The notes: generated by a model from the sequence alone, not told the origin. Counted from the first letter of the stretch, positions 1 through 7,998 are shown. The stretch is DNA of 12,144 bases from Flavobacteriales bacterium (GCA_020200995.1 JAIVHQ010000242.1:1-12144); one strand, 5' to 3'. Translations and numbers: made by a program.

Positions 1-298
1 GCACTAGATTCACCCCCGGAATGTCAGCGATCTCTTCGGGCTTGAGTTGGGCGTAGCAACCGATCACAATCACCACCGCTTCAGGATTCACACGCAGCGC
101 TTTGCGCACCACTGAACGGCATTTTTTATCTGCATTCTCGGTCACCGAACATGTATTAATTACAAACACATCGGGATCGTCTTCAAACTTAACACGCGCA
201 TAGCCTGCGCCTGTAAGCTGCTCGGCGATGGTGCTCGTTTCCGAAAAATTGAGTTTGCAGCCGAGGGTGTAGAAGGCCACTTTCTTGAACTGAAGCAT
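1..298 (-). CDS. mtaB: tRNA (N6-threonylcarbamoyladenosine(37)-C2)-methylthiotransferase MtaB, N-terminal part
   Basis: Only the first 99 codons are present; the gene runs off the left edge. The start is the ATG at 298-296. The protein opens with MLQFKKVAFYTLGCKLNFSE, which I recognise as the start of the MtaB branch of radical-SAM methylthiotransferases. These enzymes convert t6A to ms2t6A at position 37 of ANN-decoding tRNAs. The visible part is the N-terminal methylthiotransferase domain. Its three conserved cysteines, which hold the auxiliary 4Fe-4S cluster in this family, are C14 (TLGCKLN), C50 (NTCSVTENA) and C81 (GCYAQ). The radical-SAM CxxxCxxC motif and TRAM domain would lie outside the window. 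MiaB and RimO are the alternatives, but the TLGCKLNFSE wording favours MtaB. A TACCTTTG box sits 4 bases before the start. Confidence 0.93.
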   Translation of the reverse strand, partial: MLQFKKVAFYTLGCKLNFSETSTIAEQLTGAGYARVKFEDDPDVFVINTCSVTENADKKCRSVVRKALRVNPEAVVIVIGCYAQLKPEEIADIPGVNLV

Positions 299-302
299 GC
301 TG

Positions 303-310
303 CAAAGGTA
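303..310 (-). promoter_or_regulatory. Putative -7 promoter box of mtaB
   Basis: On the minus strand this reads TACCTTTG, an exact match to the Bacteroidota -7 consensus TAnnTTTG, with only CAGC between it and the mtaB ATG. No clear TTTG is seen 19 bases upstream. If used, transcription would begin at or next to the start codon, giving a leaderless message. Confidence 0.5.
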
Positions 311-407
311 AGGAATCGGGCGGTGATAAGAACGGCACGTGGATTTTCAAGCAAGCGGCATTTCCACGATTTTTCCGGAAAGGGATGCCAACGAAAAAGC
401 TACTAAA

Positions 408-1508
408 TCAGCGCAAATCGGTGCGCACGAGCTTGGCTACTGCGAAATGTCCCTCCGTTGAGGTAAAACCAAGAAGGTAAACACCCGCTGCAAATGCCGA
501 AACATCGATCACATGCGAGCCACCGCGCACGGAACCCGATGCCACCGTTTTGCCTGTGAGGTCGGTGATGAAGTAGGTGCCCAGATCGGCGGGAAAGTGA
601 GCCGTAACGGCCGTGGATGCGGGATTGGGGCTGATGCGCACCATTGCCGGATCACCATCCGTTTGTTTCGTGCTCACCACGTCTTCATCCTCATCGAGGA
701 GCAATTCTATGCTGACAACCTGCCCCTCGATGGTGGAAACGCGAAGAATCTCACCCGGGTGATCGGGTGAAATCCATGCATAATCGATCTGTAAGGGTCG
801 CTCGATGGTTTGCTCAATGCCGAACTCACTGATTGAAATGGTATCGGTAATCAGGCGTTCTGCCCTCACCCTGAGCACCTCATACTCGCCATAGGGGGTG
901 GTCAAAGTACCCCAGGCATCAACATGGCTGTAGCGCATCCCGTCCTGGCCATAAAACCCAAGTGTGGGAAGCTCGATTTCGAAAGCGACTGAAGAAGTAT
1001 CGCGTTCATCGAAAGTTAAAGGGAATTTATAAATGCGGTCAGTATCGTCGTAAGGTGTCACCAATGGAAATCCCGAAACAGAAAAGGCGAGCCCTACTTC
1101 GTAGTACCCGGTTGTATCATTGCGGTAGAATTGATAAACATCCGATAGCTCGACGGGTAGATCGATATCCACATCGATACCTTCGAGGTCTACACTTTCA
1201 ATGGCGTGGGTCGCCAACACTTCCGGGCTACCAGGGTTACTGAATACCAGTTGATAAAAGAACCCCATGTCGGCAATGTCCTCGTAAAACTCAACTTGCT
1301 CAACAGCGCTTTCAAAATCGGTTATGTCCCATTCGAGGTCACCTCCCGCTGTTTCCAAATCAAAATCAAGCGCAAACCCGGGCGAGCTTGTCAGGTAAGT
1401 GATTTGGGTGGAAGGCCCTGTAAAATTGCTTCCATCCACAGAAACCTGGGCCTGTAAACAAGCATGATAAAAGAGAAAAATGAAGGCAAATGATAAATGT
1501 TTTTTCAC
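408..1508 (-). CDS. Secreted protein of unknown function with C-terminal T9SS type A sorting domain
   Basis: This is a 366-residue protein if started at the GTG at 1508-1506, which I chose because it directly opens a signal peptide (MKKHLSFAFIFLFYHACLQA, then QVSV). The frame stays open up to an ATG at 1661, but that form would bury the signal peptide and overlap the divergent gene at 1593. The last 77 residues, beginning VRISPNPAS and containing FITDLTGKTV and FAAGVYLLGF, are a classic Por-secretion (type A) sorting domain. The protein should therefore cross the outer membrane by the type IX system and be released or attached to surface A-LPS. The roughly 270-residue middle is acidic, with many Asp/Glu, aromatic and beta-prone stretches. 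I recognise no catalytic motif in it. It is divergent from the carboxypeptidase-regulatory-like gene. Confidence 0.85.
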   Translation of the reverse strand: MKKHLSFAFIFLFYHACLQAQVSVDGSNFTGPSTQITYLTSSPGFALDFDLETAGGDLEWDITDFESAVEQVEFYEDIADMGFFYQLVFSNPGSPEVLATHAIESVDLEGIDVDIDLPVELSDVYQFYRNDTTGYYEVGLAFSVSGFPLVTPYDDTDRIYKFPLTFDERDTSSVAFEIELPTLGFYGQDGMRYSHVDAWGTLTTPYGEYEVLRVRAERLITDTISISEFGIEQTIERPLQIDYAWISPDHPGEILRVSTIEGQVVSIELLLDEDEDVVSTKQTDGDPAMVRISPNPASTAVTAHFPADLGTYFITDLTGKTVASGSVRGGSHVIDVSAFAAGVYLLGFTSTEGHFAVAKLVRTDLR

Positions 1509-1580
1509 GGTAGAATAATTGTATATGGCTAAAATAGACAATTTGAGCGTCAGAATAAAAGCCAATCCCGCAAAAACCCG

Positions 1581-1588
1581 TAATTTTG
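1581..1588 (+). promoter_or_regulatory. Putative -7 promoter box for the gene at 1593
   Basis: The sequence TAATTTTG matches TAnnTTTG exactly and ends 4 bases before the ATG at 1593. No TTTG is found at the usual 19-base distance upstream, so only the -7 half is supported. The geometry equals that of mtaB and suggests a leaderless transcript. Confidence 0.45.
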
Positions 1589-1592
1589 GACG

Positions 1593-2243
1593 ATGGATAA
1601 ATTCAAAACCGCAGCAATTGCCGCTTTGCTTGTCTTTGCAGCGGCTTCGGGATATGCCCAAACCGACGAAGACCTCATTCAGTTTTCGGGTGTGGTGATC
1701 ACCAACGACAGCCTGAACCCCGTACCTTTTGCCAACGTTATGATTGCCAATTCGGGCAGAGGCACCACCACGGACATTTACGGTTATTTCTCTTTCGTAG
1801 CCCAGAAGGGTGACTCAGTGGTTTTTTCCTCAATTGGTTTTCACAGAGCAAAGTACTCTATACCTGACACGCTGGAAGGCAACCGTTATTCATTGATGCA
1901 AGTCTTGGTCAGGGACACAATTATGCTCAACGAAACGACCATTTATCCGTGGCCGACCCGAGAGCAATTCAAGGAAGCATTTCTTGCAATGCGCCTCCCC
2001 GATACAGACGTGGACCGCGCGCAGCGCAACCTTCAGAGAGGAGACCTCATCACACGTATGGACAATATGATGCCATCGGGCGGTGAAACCTTTAAGTCTT
2101 CCATGCAGCAATACCAAAGTCAATTGTACCACGCGGGGCAAGCCACTCCCATTCAGCTAATGAACCCCGTGGCATGGTCCCAATTTGTACAAGCTTGGAA
2201 ACGCGGAGACTTTCAAACTGAACGAAAACGCGGCGGGCAATAA
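1593..2243 (+). CDS. Exported carboxypeptidase-regulatory-like domain protein
   Basis: A 216-residue protein. Residues 1-22 are a signal peptide ending ASGYAQ. Residues about 31-115 form a CarboxypepD_reg-like (transthyretin-like) beta-sandwich: FSGVVI, PVPFANVMI, GTTTDIYGYFSFVA and DSVVFSSIGF are the usual landmarks. The C-terminal third is helical and polar and ends with NPVAWSQFVQAWKRGDF, a tail I recall from the many Bacteroidota proteins of this size and architecture. Their function is unknown. The same domain forms the N-terminus of the TonB-dependent receptor encoded 36 bases downstream, so the two may act together at the outer membrane; that is inference. The start is supported by the signal peptide and the adjacent promoter box. 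Confidence 0.85.
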   Translation: MDKFKTAAIAALLVFAAASGYAQTDEDLIQFSGVVITNDSLNPVPFANVMIANSGRGTTTDIYGYFSFVAQKGDSVVFSSIGFHRAKYSIPDTLEGNRYSLMQVLVRDTIMLNETTIYPWPTREQFKEAFLAMRLPDTDVDRAQRNLQRGDLITRMDNMMPSGGETFKSSMQQYQSQLYHAGQATPIQLMNPVAWSQFVQAWKRGDFQTERKRGGQ

Positions 2244-2261
2244 TACCACGTATAAATCTGT

Positions 2262-2269
2262 TATGTTTG
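2262..2269 (+). promoter_or_regulatory. Putative -7 box before the TonB-dependent receptor gene
   Basis: TATGTTTG matches TAnnTTTG exactly, 10 bases before the ATG at 2280 and inside the 36-base gap after the preceding gene. No TTTG is found 19 bases upstream. It could give the receptor its own transcript in addition to read-through. Confidence 0.35.
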
Positions 2270-2279
2270 CGGTTTTGAA

Positions 2280-4820
2280 ATGAACGAAGCTCCTTTGGGT
2301 TTGAGGTTGGGAATCATCTTATTTTTTGCTGCGCTCTTGCTGCCGTTAATGTCTTCGGCTCAGGTGAGGTCGGTGGTGTCGGGAAAGGTAGTCGACGAAA
2401 AGGGTGTGCCTATTGAGTTTGCAAATGTGTACGTCAGAAAGCAGGGCGCCGGCACCTTCACTGACGAGCGTGGAGCTTTCAGCCTCGAATTACGCGCAGG
2501 CGAAAACATCCTCATTGAAGTGAGCCACACTTCATTTAAAAAAGTATCAGAAACCGTGTCGGCTAGTGCGGGTGAGACGGTTGAATTGCGGTTTAAACTC
2601 AGATACCTCGAAATACAAGGAGTGGAAATTCTGGAAGACCGCTCCCGAAAAACGGCCATGCAAGCCGTTCCCATCCAAGACATTAAAATCAACCCGACGG
2701 TTCAGCAGGGCATCGAGAGTGTCCTCACCTCCCAGCTCGGGGTGCAAATCAGCAATGAGCTGAGCTCCGTGTACAGCGTGCGCGGCGGTAGCTACGCTGA
2801 AAATCTTGTTTATGTAAATGACATCGAAGTGTACCGCCCCTTTTTGGCGCGCTCCGGTGAGCAAGAGGGTTTGAGCTTTCCCAACCCCGACATGGTAGGG
2901 AGCATCTACTTCAGCGCGGGCGGATTTGAGCCGCGGTATGGTGACCGCATGAGTTCCGTGCTCGACATCCGCTACAAAAAGCCTCGAAACTTCGGCGGCA
3001 GTTTTAGCGCAAGCCTCCTCGGAGGGTCAGTATCGCTCGAATCGACTTCTAAAAATCAAAAGCTGACCCAAGTAACAGGTGTGCGGTATTTTACAAACCA
3101 ATACGTGCTGGGTACCCTGGATACGCAGGGCGATTACCGCCCCGACTTTACCGATGTTCAAACCTATTGGACTTATAAAATCAGTAAAAACTGGGAGGCC
3201 GCATTCCTCGGAAACTACTCAGCCAACAATTACCGCTTTGTGCCGGGAACACGACAAACGCAGTTCGGAAGTTTCAACGAGGCCCTGCGCTTCAGCGTTT
3301 TCTTTGAAGGACAGGAACTCACTTCATTCGAGACATTCTTTGGAGCCGTATCACTCGAAAACAGGCCCAACAGCTCCACCAAACTCAAATTTATCGCCTC
3401 CGCATTCAGGACCATCGAAGAGGAAAACTTCAGCATCTTCGGGCAGTACAGCCTCGATGAACTCGAGCGCGACCTCGGCGACGACAATTTCGGCGATGTG
3501 GCCCGCAACCGCGGAATCGGCTCATTTTTGCAACACGCTAGAAATTCCATCGACGCGACAGTGTTCAATTTCCAGCACCGCGGGTTCAAAACCATCGACA
3601 ACAAGTTTCTGCAGTGGGGTGCCTCCTGGCGCATCGACGATATCACCGACCGCCTCAGCGAATATCAGTACATCGACTCAGCCGGTTATGCCACCCCCAT
3701 CAATCCGACGAACGAGATTTTGATGAACGACGTCATCAAAGGTGGCAATACCATCGCCTCTCACCGCATGATGGCCTACGTGCAAAACAGCTGGGACCTG
3801 CTATTGCCCAATGAGGCGGAGCTCACGGCCACGGCAGGGGTGCGTGCACACTACTGGAGTTTCAACGAGCAAACGACCGTAAGTCCTCGCGGTACCATAG
3901 CCTACAAGCCCAAGTGGCAAAAGCAAGTCAACGACAGCACTATCTTAAACCGCGACGTGGTATTCAGGTTCAGCACCGGCTACTACCACCAACCGGCATT
4001 TTACCGCGAGCTTCGCGCCATCGACGGTAGCATTAACACCGAAAACCGCGCTCAACAAGCCATTCACTTCGTGGTAGGTGCTGATATCAATTTCAAAATT
4101 TGGGACCGCGACTTCAAGTACATTACCGAAGCTTACTACAAGCACCTCAGCAACCTGGTGCCTTATGAAATTGACAATATCCGCTTGCGCTATTACGGCG
4201 ATCAAATTTCTAACGGATTTGCCACCGGGCTCGACATGAAAATCCATGGAGAATTCATCCCCGGCATCGAATCGTGGATGAACCTTAGCTTTTTGCACAC
4301 GCAGGAGGACCTTGTCGACGACTTCTATCTTCGCAATTTTAATAGCGACGGTGAAGAGATCGTTCCAGGCTTTACTGCCAACAATATCCCTGTTGCCACT
4401 GACACTGTATTCCCCGGATTCATCCCACGCCCCACCGATCAGCTCGTGTTTTTCAACATGTTTTTTCAGGACGAAATGCCGAGCTTTCCATCGTTCAAGG
4501 TGCATGTAAACCTCACCTTCGGCTCCGGGCTGCCCTTTGGACCGCCCAACTTTCAGCGCTGGCAGCAAACCGAGCGGTACCGGCCTTACCGCCGTGTCGA
4601 CATCGGTTTTTCGAAAGACCTCAAATCATCTAAAAATCCGGACAAAGGCCTCTTCGGCAAATTCAATTCGGCCTTTATCAGCGTCGAAGTTTGGAACTTG
4701 CTCGACATCAACAACACCATCTCGTACACCTTCATCCGCGAAAGCGGCGGTCGTCAATATGGTGTACCTAATTTCCTTACCGCGAGACGGGTGAATTTAA
4801 AGTTGGCGGTGACCTTCTAA
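2280..4820 (+). CDS. TonB-dependent outer-membrane receptor with N-terminal CarboxypepD_reg-like domain
   Basis: An 846-residue protein. Residues 1-28 are a signal peptide (hydrophobic ILFFAALLLPLM, cleaved near SSAQ). Residues about 31-110 are a CarboxypepD_reg-like domain (VSGKVVDEKGVPIEFANV, GTFTDERGAFSLEL). Residues about 125-232 are the plug: the SVRGGSYAENLVYVNDIEV stretch and GGFEPRYGDRMSSVLDIRY are typical of it. The rest is a 22-strand-type barrel rich in aromatic alternation, ending in RRVNLKLAVTF with a terminal Phe, as expected for BAM-assembled barrels. Such receptors import siderophores, vitamins or glycans using TonB-ExbBD energy. No SusD partner lies nearby, so a SusC role is unlikely; the ligand cannot be told from the sequence. 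The length fits a non-SusC receptor of this class. Confidence 0.9.
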   Translation: MNEAPLGLRLGIILFFAALLLPLMSSAQVRSVVSGKVVDEKGVPIEFANVYVRKQGAGTFTDERGAFSLELRAGENILIEVSHTSFKKVSETVSASAGETVELRFKLRYLEIQGVEILEDRSRKTAMQAVPIQDIKINPTVQQGIESVLTSQLGVQISNELSSVYSVRGGSYAENLVYVNDIEVYRPFLARSGEQEGLSFPNPDMVGSIYFSAGGFEPRYGDRMSSVLDIRYKKPRNFGGSFSASLLGGSVSLESTSKNQKLTQVTGVRYFTNQYVLGTLDTQGDYRPDFTDVQTYWTYKISKNWEAAFLGNYSANNYRFVPGTRQTQFGSFNEALRFSVFFEGQELTSFETFFGAVSLENRPNSSTKLKFIASAFRTIEEENFSIFGQYSLDELERDLGDDNFGDVARNRGIGSFLQHARNSIDATVFNFQHRGFKTIDNKFLQWGASWRIDDITDRLSEYQYIDSAGYATPINPTNEILMNDVIKGGNTIASHRMMAYVQNSWDLLLPNEAELTATAGVRAHYWSFNEQTTVSPRGTIAYKPKWQKQVNDSTILNRDVVFRFSTGYYHQPAFYRELRAIDGSINTENRAQQAIHFVVGADINFKIWDRDFKYITEAYYKHLSNLVPYEIDNIRLRYYGDQISNGFATGLDMKIHGEFIPGIESWMNLSFLHTQEDLVDDFYLRNFNSDGEEIVPGFTANNIPVATDTVFPGFIPRPTDQLVFFNMFFQDEMPSFPSFKVHVNLTFGSGLPFGPPNFQRWQQTERYRPYRRVDIGFSKDLKSSKNPDKGLFGKFNSAFISVEVWNLLDINNTISYTFIRESGGRQYGVPNFLTARRVNLKLAVTF

Positions 4821-4971
4821 TCTTTTCCCTTTCCGGAAACGGTGTAAAATCCGGTTGCTTGCTCAGTGAACGCAAAACTTTCATAAAGTTCCTGTCATCG
4901 CTTATTGCCTCAAGTAATTGTTATCTAAAATTTTATCTGCCCCAATTTTCCGCAGCCGTCGATGCAATGCC

Positions 4972-5001
4972 TTGGGCTTTGTAACATAGGATGTATCTTA
5001 C
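4972..5001 (+). promoter_or_regulatory. Possible promoter of the carbonic anhydrase gene
   Basis: TTG at 4972-4974, a 19-base spacer, and TATCTTAC at 4994-5001 fit the Bacteroidota spacing, but the -7 box matches only four of its six fixed bases. It would give a leader of about 28 bases. This is a weak call; the A-rich stretch AAAAAAGAAA just before the start may help initiation. Confidence 0.25.
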
Positions 5002-5034
5002 GCCAGTCAATTCAAAAAAGAAATTCCCGCTGAT

Positions 5035-5691
5035 ATGAAAACCATTTCCAAAGAAGTCCAGGCAAAAATCACCCCCCGCCAGGCCATCGAACTCTTAAAG
5101 AACGGCAACCTCCGATTTTTGGACAAACGCATGTACGACAGAGATCTGCTCAGTCAGGTAAACCAGACCGCTTCGGGCCAGTACCCCTTTGCCGTGGTGC
5201 TGAGCTGCATTGATTCACGCGTTCCCGCCGAAATCGTATTCGACCAGGGCGTTGGAGATATTTTCAGCTGCCGCGTGGCCGGAAATATCGTGAATGAAGA
5301 CGTTCTCGGAAGCATGGAATTCGCCTGCAAGCTCGCCGGATCAAAAGTTATTGTCGTGCTCGGCCACACCAAATGCGGCGCTGTGAAAGGCGCCTGCGAC
5401 GGAGCAGAAATGGGAAACCTCACTGCCCTGCTGAGCAAGATAAAGCCGGCCGTGGACGCCGAAACATCACATAAAACGGATCGCAACTCAGGAAACTCAG
5501 ACTTTGTAGACAAGGTAGCCGACATCAATGTGCACCACGTGGTGGCGCAGATTCAGGAGAAAAGCCCTGTGCTCAAAGAGATGCTCGATAGCGGTGAAAT
5601 CGGATTGCTCGGCGCCATGTACAACGTGGAGACCGGCAAGATCGATATGTACGAAGATGCAATAGTCCTCAAAGACGACGTTGTGGCCTGA
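5035..5691 (+). CDS. Beta-class carbonic anhydrase
   Basis: A 218-residue cytosolic zinc enzyme that interconverts CO2 and bicarbonate, supplying bicarbonate for carboxylases and helping pH balance. The zinc ligands of the beta class are present: C58 in SCIDSRVP, H111 and C114 in LGHTKCGAV, with the catalytic dyad D60/R62. The segment DIFSCRVAGNIVNEDVLGSM is also diagnostic. The length fits the family and no signal peptide is present. The ATG at 5035 is preceded by an A-rich region rather than a Shine-Dalgarno sequence, as is usual in this phylum. It stands alone: 214 bases separate it from the receptor gene and it converges on the phosphatase gene. Whether it is of the can or cynT type is not decided here. 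Confidence 0.94.
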   Translation: MKTISKEVQAKITPRQAIELLKNGNLRFLDKRMYDRDLLSQVNQTASGQYPFAVVLSCIDSRVPAEIVFDQGVGDIFSCRVAGNIVNEDVLGSMEFACKLAGSKVIVVLGHTKCGAVKGACDGAEMGNLTALLSKIKPAVDAETSHKTDRNSGNSDFVDKVADINVHHVVAQIQEKSPVLKEMLDSGEIGLLGAMYNVETGKIDMYEDAIVLKDDVVA

Positions 5692-5861
5692 AGGCAATAG
5701 ACGATTTTAATTTATTCCTGCGATCGGGCACTGGTGATCATCACCTTGTGGCAGTTTTGATTTTCTTGCATTTCAGGATTGGAATCTTCGACATCCTTAG
5801 CGCAGGTTAAATTTTTGACTCGATACGTCTCTGTTTTTTAAAAGACCGAACACTGCTTACC

Positions 5862-6653
5862 CTAAGGCCAATCGTTGAGCAAAGGCAGCATTTCAGCATG
5901 AAGCTTTGTGTTGGCACATAAGATGTGTTCTCCAAACAGAAAATCATCACCCCCGTCAAAATCGGTGACCTTCCCTCCCGCTTCCGCGACAATCAAGCTG
6001 CCGGCGGCCACATCCCACGGGCTGAGTCCATACTCGTAAAACACTTCAAAACGTCCGCAGGCCAAATAGGCCATGTCGAGGGCCGCTGCGCCGGGGCGGC
6101 GGATACCGCGTGTACGCGCGTTCACATTATCCAGAAGTTGGAGATACGTCGACATTTTGCCTCGGTCATCATAGGGAAAACCCATCGCAACCAGTGCCAT
6201 GGAGAGGTCATCCTGCGCTGACACAGAAACGGGCTTACCATTCAGGCGTGCGCCTTCGCCCTTGGCCGCGCTGAAGCACTCGTCATGTACGGGATCGTAG
6301 ATCACACCAAGCACAATCTCATCATTTTGGCGCAATGCCACACTGGTGCAGTAAAAAGGAATGCCGTAAAGGTAGTTGGTGGTGCCGTCGAGGGGGTCGA
6401 TGATCCAGTTGTAGACTTCTCCCTTTTTGGTGCTCGTCCCTTCCTCAGCAATGAAGCCGGCCTCGGGCAGGAGTTTTTCCAGCCCTTCTACAAATCGGCG
6501 CTCCGCCTCCTTGTCAGCGCGGGACACCATGTCGTTGCTGCGGCCTTTAAAGCTGATGTCGGATTGCATGATTGATGACTGCTCTTCGCGGAGAAATGTA
6601 CCGATCGCTTTGGACAGGACGATTACCGGTTGCAAAAGATCTATATAACTCAT
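5862..6653 (-). CDS. Inositol-1-monophosphatase family protein (IMPase/SuhB-like)
   Basis: A 263-residue Mg2+-dependent sugar/inositol phosphate phosphatase. I chose the ATG at 6653 (MSYIDLLQPVIVLSKAIG); a longer frame exists but begins inside the serpin gene. Motifs in order are SRADKEAERRF (45-54), the metal-binding IAEEGT (68-73), WIIDPLDGTTNY (83-94, with D87 and D90 as metal ligands), and SPWDVAAGSLIVAEAGG (211-227, D214 as ligand). All key residues are present, so the enzyme should be active. Family members hydrolyse myo-inositol phosphates and sometimes 3'-phosphoadenosine 5'-phosphate or NADP; the substrate is not readable here. It starts 46 bases after the serpin stop on the same strand, so they may be co-transcribed, although a TACTTTTA box at 6668-6675 could give it its own start. 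Confidence 0.92.
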   Translation of the reverse strand: MSYIDLLQPVIVLSKAIGTFLREEQSSIMQSDISFKGRSNDMVSRADKEAERRFVEGLEKLLPEAGFIAEEGTSTKKGEVYNWIIDPLDGTTNYLYGIPFYCTSVALRQNDEIVLGVIYDPVHDECFSAAKGEGARLNGKPVSVSAQDDLSMALVAMGFPYDDRGKMSTYLQLLDNVNARTRGIRRPGAAALDMAYLACGRFEVFYEYGLSPWDVAAGSLIVAEAGGKVTDFDGGDDFLFGEHILCANTKLHAEMLPLLNDWP

Positions 6654-6699
6654 TTTCAATGTTCCTTTAAAAGTATTTAGGTTGGAAACAAGACCTCCT

Positions 6700-7803
6700 T
6701 CACTCGGCAACAACAGGATTGCCGAGTTGGTTGACTTGTCCCAAAAAGAGAACAACACCCGTTTCGGCGTGGCGCAAAACGATGGTATAGGGCACATCAA
6801 AAGAAATTTCGGGAGGCATAGAAGTCGCCCCGATTCCCACCGTGGTCACCGCCGCGCCCTCGGCACCGCGTTCATCGATCACTAATACGGCATCATGGCG
6901 CAGGAGGTCGATGTACAAATTTCCCACAGCGGCTGTGCCCAACGATGAGAAATCTGCTGAGGGCTTTGAAAATGCATTCTTTACGCCCATACTTTTGAGG
7001 TTCGGAATCAGGCTTTCGCCGAACTTGAGCTCAGTTTTAGGCAGTCGCAGCATCACGCGCCCCTGCCCCATGGCGGCATCCAGCTTTTCCAAAAGGTTTG
7101 AGTTGATTTTTTTTAGCGAAGCAGTATCGTCGGGAATAAAATCCTTGGGGCGAATGGCCGTGAGCGAAAAAACTGAATCGGCAAAAGCAAGATTGACTGC
7201 GACAAATCCGTCCACCTCGGCAGTGAGCAGGTTGCCGTCCCTTTGCATCATGGCAGCTTCCGCAACGGTGCCATCGCTACAGGTGAAGGCCGAGAATCGG
7301 GTGGCCTCTTCGGCAAATCCGTCTGCCCAATCGGAGCGAAAGTAGAGGGCATTGAGGAGAAAAGCCACCTGCTCGGGCTTAATATCGTCAATGACCTCTT
7401 TGATTTTCCCTTCCGTCTGTTCGGCCACCCAGGCATTGACCGCGCCGGGAGCATCGGGCGGAGAGAAATCGCGGTTGATGATTTCAGCGTTGTAGTGGTC
7501 ACGAATGGTGCTCATGAAGTTCTCCTTGGTGTAGACCCTACCCTCGTCATAGAAAAATGCATTGGCCAGTCTGAGTTTTGCACTCTCGGGTTCGGAAATA
7601 AGCGATGCGGCCAGGTCTTTGTAAACCTTGCGCATGGCGGGCTTGTCGAAATCGGAGATATGAAGGGCTTCTTTAATCTCCCGAAGGGTTTCACCATCGG
7701 CCCCCTCGGCCGCCATGAGCAAGGCGCTTTGAATACTCCGGATTAAATTCTGCACTTGTCTCAGCAGGATCTGAATCCTCTTTAGGTTCGGACGCTCGGC
7801 CAC
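6700..7803 (-). CDS. Serpin (serine protease inhibitor) core, 5' end out of frame
   Basis: This open frame of 367 codons (GTG at 7803) encodes a serpin. Landmarks are SIQSALLMAAEGADGETLRE (from residue 23, equivalent to the helix-B NxxxSPxSI region), LLNALYFRSDW (149-159), and the C-terminal signature FDVPYTIVLRHAETGVVLFLG (335-355). The reactive-loop hinge E311-R-G-A-E-G-A-A-V-T-T has the small residues typical of inhibitory serpins. Residues 1-22 do not look like a serpin N-terminus and no signal peptide precedes them in frame. A clear signal peptide lies just upstream in another frame (7691-7867), and the helix-A segment expected between them is missing. I read this as a frame-broken, probably internally deleted gene; a sequencing error is possible. 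Serpins of bacteria trap host or self proteases outside the cytoplasm. Confidence 0.85.
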   Translation of the reverse strand: MAERPNLKRIQILLRQVQNLIRSIQSALLMAAEGADGETLREIKEALHISDFDKPAMRKVYKDLAASLISEPESAKLRLANAFFYDEGRVYTKENFMSTIRDHYNAEIINRDFSPPDAPGAVNAWVAEQTEGKIKEVIDDIKPEQVAFLLNALYFRSDWADGFAEEATRFSAFTCSDGTVAEAAMMQRDGNLLTAEVDGFVAVNLAFADSVFSLTAIRPKDFIPDDTASLKKINSNLLEKLDAAMGQGRVMLRLPKTELKFGESLIPNLKSMGVKNAFSKPSADFSSLGTAAVGNLYIDLLRHDAVLVIDERGAEGAAVTTVGIGATSMPPEISFDVPYTIVLRHAETGVVLFLGQVNQLGNPVVAE

Positions 7804-7867
7804 AGTCTGACGCAGAGAGGGTGGTTAAAAAAAGTAGGACAAGGACAGAGGTGCGGGTAGTTTTCAT
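7691..7867 (-). pseudogene. Displaced 5' end of the serpin gene (signal peptide, wrong frame)
   Basis: From the ATG at 7867 a 58-codon frame reads MKTTRTSVLVLLFLTTLSAS, then DCGRASEPKEDSDPAETSAEFN and soon a TGA at 7691. The start is a typical signal peptide; the polar, acidic stretch after Cys22 looks like the linker of an exported protein. Cys22 is preceded by Asp, so it is a poor lipobox. Downstream, the coding signal moves to the frame of the serpin core, one base further on. The crossover probably lies near 7735-7760, where this frame reads FNPEYS and the serpin frame reads RSIQSALLM. An annotator starting at the GTG at 7803 would miss this export signal. Confidence 0.6.
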
Positions 7868-7981
7868 ATATTGGATGAGATTAATTCGGTTGGGCTTAAC
7901 AAATGAATGCCCCGCTCTGCTGGTAAATTTACACGAATGTATGGAAGGCGGCGGGCGAAGTTCAGTTTTGCGAAATCATAA

Positions 7982-7998
7982 GGTGCCAAGCAGGCACC
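7982..7998. repeat. Hairpin GGTGCC/GGCACC
   Basis: A perfect 6-bp inverted repeat, GGTGCC and GGCACC, with a 5-base loop AAGCA. It is not followed by a T-run on either strand, so it is not a typical terminator. It is the third of three hairpins in a row between tRNA-Lys and the serpin gene. Confidence 0.5.

Noticed and set aside
1509..1661. Longer N-terminus for the T9SS protein from an ATG at 1661
   Set aside because: It would place 51 residues before a clean signal peptide and overlap the divergent gene at 1593; the GTG at 1508 is more natural.
3079..3723. Long frame inside the receptor gene (also 3945-4568 minus)
   Set aside because: Both are shadows of the strongly supported receptor frame, rich in Ser/Pro/Thr or otherwise typical of shifted frames.
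4833..4854. CCGGA/TCCGG hairpin after the receptor gene as a terminator
   Set aside because: The stem has only 5 bp, with a 12-base loop and no T-run.
5818..5826. ACTCGATAC near the phosphatase 3' end as another copy of the modular repeat
   Set aside because: The match is too short and no flank, core or partner lies nearby.
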